A stretch of DNA of 64,000 nucleotides from Reticulitermes lucifugus (Eukaryota; Arthropoda; Insecta; Blattodea; Rhinotermitidae): assembly GCA_026260175.1 (NCBI GenBank), contig JAKCWW010000853.1, positions 13,890 through 77,889 of the forward strand. Direction: 5' to 3'. Below, in pieces: positions 57,885 through 64,000 of the stretch. The position numbers and the translations under genes are program-made. Within the stretch, counting starts at the first letter, position 1; every line of letters begins with the position of its first letter. A model generated the notes under the pieces. That model was not told where the DNA came from. It saw only the letters and a program-made list of their open reading frames with translations, and made no database searches.

Positions 57885-59425
57885 TTGTCCTAGGTGTACA
57901 CTGCTAGACCAATATAATCACACACACATTGTTGCGATACTTAATATTTTTTTTTCAACACCAGCAAAACAGACGGGCTCTGCCTGTTATGATACAATAA
58001 TTTTGCATAGTGCCTGCACTATTACATAAATACTATTAATCAGTGCGGCTGAACTATTTTTTACCTTGTTTTTCATGTTTTTTTTATAAAATTACCACGA
58101 ATTACGCCAATATTCCATGAAGCTGAAACATAATATTAAATTGATGTCAATTTGAGAGTTATCTAGGCTGTATATCTTAACCTCAGTAACTAAACCCCGG
58201 AAAAGATTATTTATCAGGCATCGAAAAGTTTTAGCAACATAACTTATTGTTAGTCCCATTTCTGTCGAATGTTGCTACCACCAGAATAACGATATAAATG
58301 TTACTACCGTCTCGAATGCCTACCCGAACAATCAATACGCAACATTCAGTGACTATTTGAAACCTAATTTCTTAGTGTTTCTGGGCTGATACACGGCTGC
58401 TGTTTGAGATGGTATTTGGTGCTAATAGAAAATATGATCAAAATGGGTTACTAAGTTTATGATTTTATGCCATGTAATTATCGTACTAACAAGTAGACGA
58501 AGACGTCGAAACATTTGAAATAAAATAGATGTCATGCGTTCTCTTTACCCACGTATCCTTTTCGGCAACAGTATTGATACCTATTAGTCAGTCTCTCCCC
58601 TTTAAGGCTCCGTGCGTTGTTCTTCTCGTGAGTGACGGATGACCGGGCCGCCTACGCAGTGCTGAGTTACGCATTATGTATACTGTCACAGATAATTGAG
58701 CTGCATCGGCATCTAATTTCATATGTGTATGGGTTAAAGGCGTACCGGACTCATGTGTTGCATCATCCTGAATCCAGAAATGGAAATATAAAACTTCTTT
58801 ATGACTTTATAAACAATGTGTATCTTAATTATGTCTGTGCATTAGGCTGACATTATGATGGTTATTTCCTAATAAAATGATAAATTACATTTAGGACTAA
58901 AGTAGCCTTTGGGTTTTGTCTGTCGTCTATCGTTTGAAAAAATAGAAAAAAGTTAATATAGCCTGTCGGAAGTGGAATTTGTTTGCGTCCTGAGGCAAGA
59001 ATGTGGAGGGCACTACTCACCTGGGTCCTTTAGACCAACCTACAGTCGAGAGATTTAGAACACATCTGCCTAACGCGCCCAACTCTGTGGGTGCCTTCCC
59101 ACACTCTAAACTGAGCACGGGGACGTTCAGTCTTTGTGTTTACTCTTGTGTATTTGTGGAACACTAGACGTTGGACGAAGTCCTGAGGCCAAGTACTGCT
59201 AAAGCTGGTGTGAGTCCCACACAAAGAAGGAATGGTATGTAGTGGTCTAGTATGGTCCAACATAAAATTCGCCAGGAAGTTCTATAGCATCTGATTCAAA
59301 TAGGCATACCAAATTTCATAGAACTAATTAGACAATTCCATCCTGAAGGTTATTAGTGTTGCCAGTATTTTGTTAACCATTCGTCTGGTGAACAAACTAA
59401 CTGTTGTTACCACTGAACGTACACT
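57885..59425. other. nothing recognised
   Basis: 58490-58516 contains TAGACGAAGACGTCGAAACA, a possible scrap of a foldback core. No gene. Confidence 0.35.
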
Positions 59426-59429
59426 ACGA

Positions 59430-59465
59430 TCTTTATATTATATATACCGTGCATTACTAATTACT
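59430..59465 (+). repeat. solitary copy of the palindrome-associated tail
   Basis: CTTTATATTATATATACCGTGC followed by ATTACTAATTA closely matches the asymmetric leading tail of the element at 61379 (CTTTATATTATATACCGTGC, ATTTTGATAATTA). No palindrome follows, so this may be a truncated insertion. Confidence 0.55.
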
Positions 59466-59624
59466 TAAGTACACTACCATGTTCAGGACAGGCTGGTACA
59501 GAATAGGCCCTATCCAAACCTCAAACAGTTAAATCTAATTTGCACATTTAGAAATATTCCACTATGAGTTATTTAAGCACTGTTCTACTTCGTGAGATGT
59601 GAGAGTCTTACAGCGATGGTGCTG

Positions 59625-59775
59625 AAGAGTCAATCCTTTTGGGATGTTCAGTCGTATTGACTGGTTACTGTTCTTCTTCTGCTTGACTCTGAAGATGAAG
59701 GCACTAAGATCAGAAACTGTCAGTAACTGTTTACCAGTCGTCACGGCGTAACATCTTAAAAGACTTGAATCTTCG
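59625..59775 (-). mobile_element. foldback element of the WDVTPCRL type
   Basis: The minus strand starts ATTCAAGTCTTTTAAGATGT and has TGACGACTGGTAAACAG. The opposite arm has TTTTGGGATGTTCAGTCGTA and TGACTGGTTACTG. The centre carries CTCTGAAGATGAAGGCAC and AGATCAGAAACTG. Same family as 12870-13012 and 27605-27835. Confidence 0.6.
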
Positions 59776-59879
59776 CTATTCTCCTCTGTACGCCCCGTGA
59801 AGTATTACTTTCAAAATTTGTTTTGTATTTCGTGTTTTCGTTATATGCGCTACATGATGCGTCCGTCTGGTAAACGTCT

Positions 59880-60252
59880 GGGAGGCAATATTAAAATAAA
59901 TACATCTGTAATGTTACCAGTTATTCTGTATGAATCTTTGAAGAATGAGGGGCATAGAAAGGAACGTGCTAGACAAAATATTTATACATAGGCAAGATAT
60001 GGTAACGAACGAAAGGAAAAAGTTGTATAATGAGGATTTTGTTTTATTGGTATTGATCAGTGCTAGTGTGATTAAACAAAGGACTGTTGAACTGAAAGTG
60101 TGGCATTCATGGAGGAAGTTACAAATGCAAGGGAATTTTGGTTTGAAATTGTGTAGGGTAATATTAAAATCTGTCTTAAGGGAATGGGGCGTCGATTTGG
60201 ACTTGAGCCATCTGGCTTATAGGGAAAAGTGGCGGACTCTTGTGAGAAGATA
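59880..60252 (+). pseudogene. LINE reverse-transcriptase C-terminal fragment
   Basis: Reads TSVMLPVILYESL, then after a frame change MRGIERNVLDKIFIHRQDMV, TNERKKLYNEDF, VIKQRTVELKVWHSW and REWGVDLDLSHLAYREKWRT to a stop near 60252. Relatives read VMLPVVLYGCETW, R.VLRKIFGPKRDEVTGEWR, KLYNEEL, then R..WAGH. The first half matches well. The second half is less conserved but keeps a GVDW.DLA..R..WR-like end. Plus orientation. Confidence 0.65.
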
Positions 60253-60254
60253 AT

Positions 60255-61095
60255 GAATCCTCGTGTTACATAAACGTTAGGGGGAGAGACGAGTGTTGAC
60301 TTCGCAGATACACTGTTCCATGCAGTCACTAGTGTAGGTTACTGACATACAGACGGACACAGACACATATTAGTAATAATTGTGTGCTGTGTGCAGAGTT
60401 CTGGCACGAAGAGCTAATTCGAGTCAATATCTAAAGCTGAATTTTATTGTCGTGTGACACAGGATTTATAAATGACTGATGAGTTTGTCCAAGCATTTTA
60501 GATACACTCTGTATATGACAGATAAGATCCAGAGGCAAAGTCTGCAGACACATTTCAGTGTAGATATGCAATATTGAATGTAATCGAAGTTCTGTACTTA
60601 CTGTCATACATGAAACGTGTAGACTCGCCATTATGCGTTCACACTACGCACCTTATGCAAAAAATGCGTGAAATCATATGTATTAAAATCTACGTACCCA
60701 TGTCATGTAATGGGCTTGACTGTAGGGTCTTCACTAAACCTGAGTGTTAAAGTCAGCACAGTGATAATCTTGCCACTTCCTCGAGAGGCTAGAAGCACGT
60801 GATAATTTTCCCGCCATGACTCTAAAGTCATAGCAAAAACGTGTTGGTAGGGAGCTGATGTGATCTCAGGACGAGAGATAAATCGCCCGGTTAAGCACGC
60901 TGGATGAAGCGGCATGACTTCGAAAGCTGTCGATGCACGCAAATAAGCGAAGTGTGGCTAAATCAGTGGGTCTTCAGCTGAGACACCAGGGGGAAAAACG
61001 AAGAGAGTTTGACAGTTTCTGCGTGATCGATTTGTTAATAAGTAAATCTTGGAACTTTGGGGCCATTAAATAAAGAATAATGATGTTACCAGGAT
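60255..61095. other. nothing recognised
   Basis: No gene or repeat seen. Confidence 0.35.
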
Positions 61096-61101
61096 ACTAA
61101 G

Positions 61102-61143
61102 GTCGTTCAAATTTAAACGAGAATTCGTTTAAATTTGAACGAC
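61102..61143. repeat. perfect 19-bp inverted repeat with 4-base loop
   Basis: GTCGTTCAAATTTAAACGA, GAAT, then its exact reverse complement. It lies at the 3' edge of the transposase remnant at 61135-61910. Confidence 0.95.
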
Positions 61144-61459
61144 TCACGTATTTGGGAATACGAGAAAAATGTACAAAATATTTGTTCAGATCTGGCGACC
61201 GAGAGGGCCACAATTCCGTGCTTATTATCCTGTGGTCAAAACACTGTCCAAACAGCGCACCGAATTATTTGCTGGTTGAGTTGTTGCACTGTCTTGCCGA
61301 AATATGACATAGATTTTGTCGTAATCGGACAGGTGTTCAAAAAATTGTGTCGGAATGTGTGCAACGTGTTGATGTGAACTTTATATTATATACCGTGCAT
61401 TTTGATAATTAATTAATTTCAATCCAACAAATGCACTATGCTTTCTTTCAGTGATTTCT

Positions 61460-61506
61460 TGCCCCTACATATGTTTCGGCACACCTTGTGCCATCATCAG
61501 GGGGGT
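61460..61506 (-). ncRNA. hammerhead-ribozyme-like motif, left arm (candidate)
   Basis: Minus strand: CCCC, CTGATGA (plus 61494-61500), one T, GGCACA/TGTGCC helix with loop AGG, GAAAC, a minimal ACA-TA-TGT hairpin, A, GGGG. CCCC/GGGG would be helix I. All core boxes match the hammerhead consensus apart from the extra T. Confidence 0.45.
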
Positions 61507-61525
61507 GATTGTGAACTCTCGACGA

Positions 61526-61568
61526 CCCCCCTGAGGATGGCACAAGGTGTGCCGAAACATGTAGGGGC
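61526..61568 (+). ncRNA. hammerhead-ribozyme-like motif, right arm (candidate)
   Basis: CCCC (61527-61530), CTGAGGA (61531-61537, allowed by CTGAnGA), one T, GGCACA/TGTGCC helix, GAAAC (61554-61558), ATGT, A, GGGG (61564-61567). Same architecture as the left arm on the opposite strand, so either transcript would carry one. Confidence 0.45.
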
Positions 61569-61914
61569 AAGAAATCACTGAAAGAAAGTGTAGTGCATTT
61601 GTTGGATTGAAATTAATTAATGTTGATATGAATGTGTGGGCCCAGAAGAAATGGACGTATAAATCTAAGCTACACTTACAGTACGCCACACACCACCCAT
61701 AATATCATGTGATGATACTTCCTGGATTAACATAAGATTTTCTGCAGACCAATATATTCTATTATGAGAATTCACGTATCCATTGAGATGAAACCAAGCT
61801 CCATCACCAAAGAGAAAGACTGCGTGGTCAGAGTCTTTACCATACGCCCTGATAAAGTACCAAAATTCACTTTTTGTAGGCACTGTATTTAGCAAATGTG
61901 TGATACGCAAACAC

Positions 61915-63232
61915 TTTATTCATTGCTGCCAATGACGCATGGACCTCACAAGCTGCCTGATAACTCCCATGTGGGCGTGGCGTTGAGTGCGCTGAGATAT
62001 ACGTATATGATAAGCAAGTCGACAGGAAGTTACCCACACAAGTACCCATCCATCCTTCGAAGTAACCGTTGCCGAAAAAGTTTTATTCATATGTTTCAGT
62101 CCGTAAAACAGGGACAGGAGCAGCTGTACAGCTGTAATTCCTCCATAAAATGGTTGTTTATTTGCTCTGATACGGATGACGTGTTAATTTAATTGCATTT
62201 GACAACACTGTCAGTAAATGACACAATGTTGCATGAAATAACTGGGAAGTAGTGAATCATGAATGGGAAGTGACATAAAAGAATGTCTGGCCTAATTTAA
62301 AATACTGACCTTGAATTTGGGTCGAAGGGCGGAGAAACCCAAGGGAAACCTTAGAGTAATCGTTATTATAGCAGAGATTTGAACTGATCGTCTTACGAAT
62401 ACACATCACAAGTGTTGCCATTTGAGTCAACTTGCTCGCTGACAAGAGACAGTAAGGGAAAGGACGACCGATCGTTTTTACGTTACGTTTACAATCCCTA
62501 ACTTGTGTTTAATTGCAAAGGACAGAAACGTAACTTCTTTTCAATGGCATGCTTCCGCTTTTACGTATACGTAGACTTTTCCGCCGACTTTCTTTTTGCC
62601 ATTTACAGTACGAATGTTACCGGTATGCACTAGTCACTGACTGCCTTTGTAGGGTTTGTACTTCCACTAGGTGATGAAAAGGGCACGTTCAATTAAAACT
62701 CTCATTAAAATAACTTTAATTCATTTCTTTTGCTACTGACTGTTAATTTCCTTGCTTTAGAATAGGTTACTAAGGAAACGCAAAGCTCGGCCTAATCTTA
62801 CTATTTTAATTGCCTATAATGCAAAGCTTGATTGATGTTAGAGAAGGACAGAAGACCAATGTGGAGCATAAGCCGAGAGCCGAGCCTTAACTCGTTCAGA
62901 CTTAACGACGCTATGTAATGAGAATTTTTTTTATTATTCTCGCATTGGCTGTTAATTCACTGTGGAGGACTTAAAATGGACTACGGGATTAATCATTGTC
63001 TTGCTAATGTGTTGGGTCTACCCAGTTTCTTTTAATCGTATTTGCTAATATAAGTGTACATGGAATATTCTACGTATCTTTCAGGCAATACCGCGGGCGG
63101 TCAACAACATAATACATGTTACCGTGAATGATGTGTTTGATTAATTTGTGTTCAAGCTGAAGGAAAGTTGTGGATGTAAGAGATACACAAAACAAATACT
63201 ACATCTTGATTTCAGGCTTCCGCCGCGATGTT
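61915..63232. other. nothing recognised
   Basis: The N-terminal part of the transposon at 61135-61910 may extend to about 62050, but I could not align it. No gene. Confidence 0.35.
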
Positions 63233-63237
63233 GATAA

Positions 63238-63694
63238 GATCTGCGCTCTTCTAGCATATTACGCGTCGTCGTGTGGTAATTGTTTACCGACGTTTCGGGA
63301 CAGCGTATCTGTCCAATCTTCAAGGGTGAAGAGTTTATTTATATTTTAAATCTAATATTTTTGTTTTATTTTTTTATTTGATTTATTTATCTTCATATTT
63401 CCTCCCTTTCTCTTACTTTATTCCATACATGTTTTTCCATCAGCCTTAGCTGACTACACTCCTAACGTTGTCTCTATCCACCCCTCACTTTCCCCCGTTC
63501 AACTCTATTGGCTGTCACCACGCTTACTGGTTACCACCCCGCGCACACCTTCGCATTCAAAATCTGTGTCACGGTGGCGGCTTTCTTTTCTGCTCGCACT
63601 CTTGACCCTTGAAGGTGGGGCCGATACGCTGTCCCGAAACGTCGGTAAACAATTACCACACGACGCCGCGTAATATCCCAGAAGAGCGCAGATC
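63238..63694. mobile_element. large palindromic foldback element E
   Basis: Arms 63238-63330 and 63602-63694 are close reverse complements: GATCTGCGCTCTTCT/AGAAGAGCGCAGATC, GTGTGGTAATTGTTTACCGA/TCGGTAAACAATTACCACAC, and GGGACAGCGTATC/GATACGCTGTCCC. The minus strand of the right arm translates as FWDITRRRVVIVYRRFG, a peptide I recall from many blattodean predictions. Each arm has (C)TTGAAG(A/G)T-hairpin-CCCGAAACGTCGG. About 270 bases of T-rich and C-rich sequence separate the arms. Confidence 0.8.
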
Positions 63695-63699
63695 TCACA

Positions 63700-64000
63700 A
63701 ATATTATATCTTCTGAAGACATGAATTTGATTGATGATTTAAGTGACTCAGGTTTCAAAAGGAAATCAGGAGGTAAGAAAAGATGATTTTCCATAACACA
63801 GTGTTGTGTACTATAATGTACACCATAATCTGCATACCCAGTAAGTAAGTCCAACTTACGAGCTTTTAAAGTTATTACAGTAGGCATATTTGTTATTGAT
63901 TACTTTATTTCTTCATGGTTCATTCAAAGACGCTTCTGTAATTCGGATTATACTTATGGAATCGCATTATAGTGTAATCTGTGAATGATATATTAGGAAG
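63700..64000. other. nothing recognised
   Basis: AT-rich window edge, no gene. Confidence 0.35.

Larger units (their letters stand above)
61379..61620. mobile_element. palindromic element D with target duplication and two hammerhead-like cores
   Basis: The left arm (about 61403-61503) and right arm (61527-61620) are almost identical reverse complements; I see only a handful of differences, including a 2-base indel. TGTTGATGTGAA (61367-61378) and TGTTGATATGAA (61621-61632) flank it as a 12-bp target duplication with one mismatch. As in element C, an asymmetric leading tail with ACCGTGCATT (61379-61402) lies between the duplication and the palindrome. It sits inside a transposase remnant. No protein is encoded. 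Confidence 0.9.
61135..61910 (-). pseudogene. IS630/Tc1-type transposase, split by a palindromic insertion
   Basis: From 61910 downward: KSEFWYFIRAYGKDSDHAVF, LFGDGAWFHLNGYVNSHNRI, YWSAENLMLIQEVSSHDIMG and GVWRTVSV. The element at 61379-61620 then interrupts. Beyond it come FRQDSATTQPANNS (canonical FQQDSATAHTANNS) and, in another frame, ISTELWPSRSPDLNKYF (canonical LWPPRSPDLTPCDFFLWG). The first catalytic D (F.D..WF) and the second-D block (QDxAT) are recognisable. Several frame changes; clearly dead. The nearby 80-residue plus-strand frame is a shadow. Confidence 0.8.

Noticed and set aside
1-64000. LTR elements, endogenous viruses, Polintons
   Set aside because: No long direct terminal repeats, primer-binding site or capsid/protease/integrase-like frame could be supported.

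Overview
This is a gene-poor, repeat-dense stretch of a large animal nuclear genome. I find no convincing host protein-coding gene, no functional tRNA or rRNA gene, and no element of the LTR/retrovirus kind. Translated repeat fragments of the WDVTPCRLVNRYRHF and SALFWDITRRRVVIVYRRF type, and several tRNA-derived SINEs, are from memory abundant in cockroach and termite genomes. The best guess is therefore a blattodean insect, possibly Periplaneta-like. One ambiguous base (n at 17677) shows this is assembled draft sequence.

Layout. 1-9 kb: SINE pieces and one inverted-repeat element in otherwise featureless AT-rich DNA. 9-10.5 kb: a decayed Helitron with the end of its Pif1-like helicase and a typical 3' hairpin. 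12-18 kb: foldback pieces, a LINE 3' end, and a 470-bp MITE with TA target duplications. 18-25 kb: a LINE reverse-transcriptase C-terminus, a 43-bp minisatellite, a second Helitron end, and two copies of the main SINE, one with a perfect 12-bp target duplication. 26-35 kb: a cluster of palindromic elements, one of which (28857-29130) has arms differing at one base and a perfect 17-bp target duplication. 36-47 kb: SINEs, LINE tails, a broken IS630/Tc1-type transposase (42430-43578) and a pogo/Tigger-like transposase C-terminus (45751-46130). 48.4-49.1 kb: an unusually T-rich tract. 50-54 kb: more SINEs, LINE tails and a roughly 46-bp minisatellite with a 222-bp higher-order period. 56-62 kb: two IS630/Tc1-type elements, one interrupted by a pogo-like MITE and the other by a palindromic element. 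63 kb: another large foldback.

The most interesting signal is the set of short palindromic elements. They differ in their arms, but many share a core reading CTGAnGA, a short perfect hairpin, then GAAAC-AT(AT)GT. In the best copies the flanks can also pair. This closely resembles the hammerhead ribozyme core, apart from one extra base after CTGAnGA. Two of the elements also share an asymmetric leading tail (ACCGTGCATT) and have target-site duplications. Hammerheads, terminal repeats that are often inverted, and short asymmetric tails are known from Penelope-like retroelements. I therefore propose these are non-autonomous relatives or derivatives of such elements. This is inference and needs genome-wide alignment and folding.

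Nothing here works together as a pathway. The logic is parasitic: SINEs using LINE machinery, MITEs presumably mobilised by pogo/Tigger transposases, and young elements nested in older ones.
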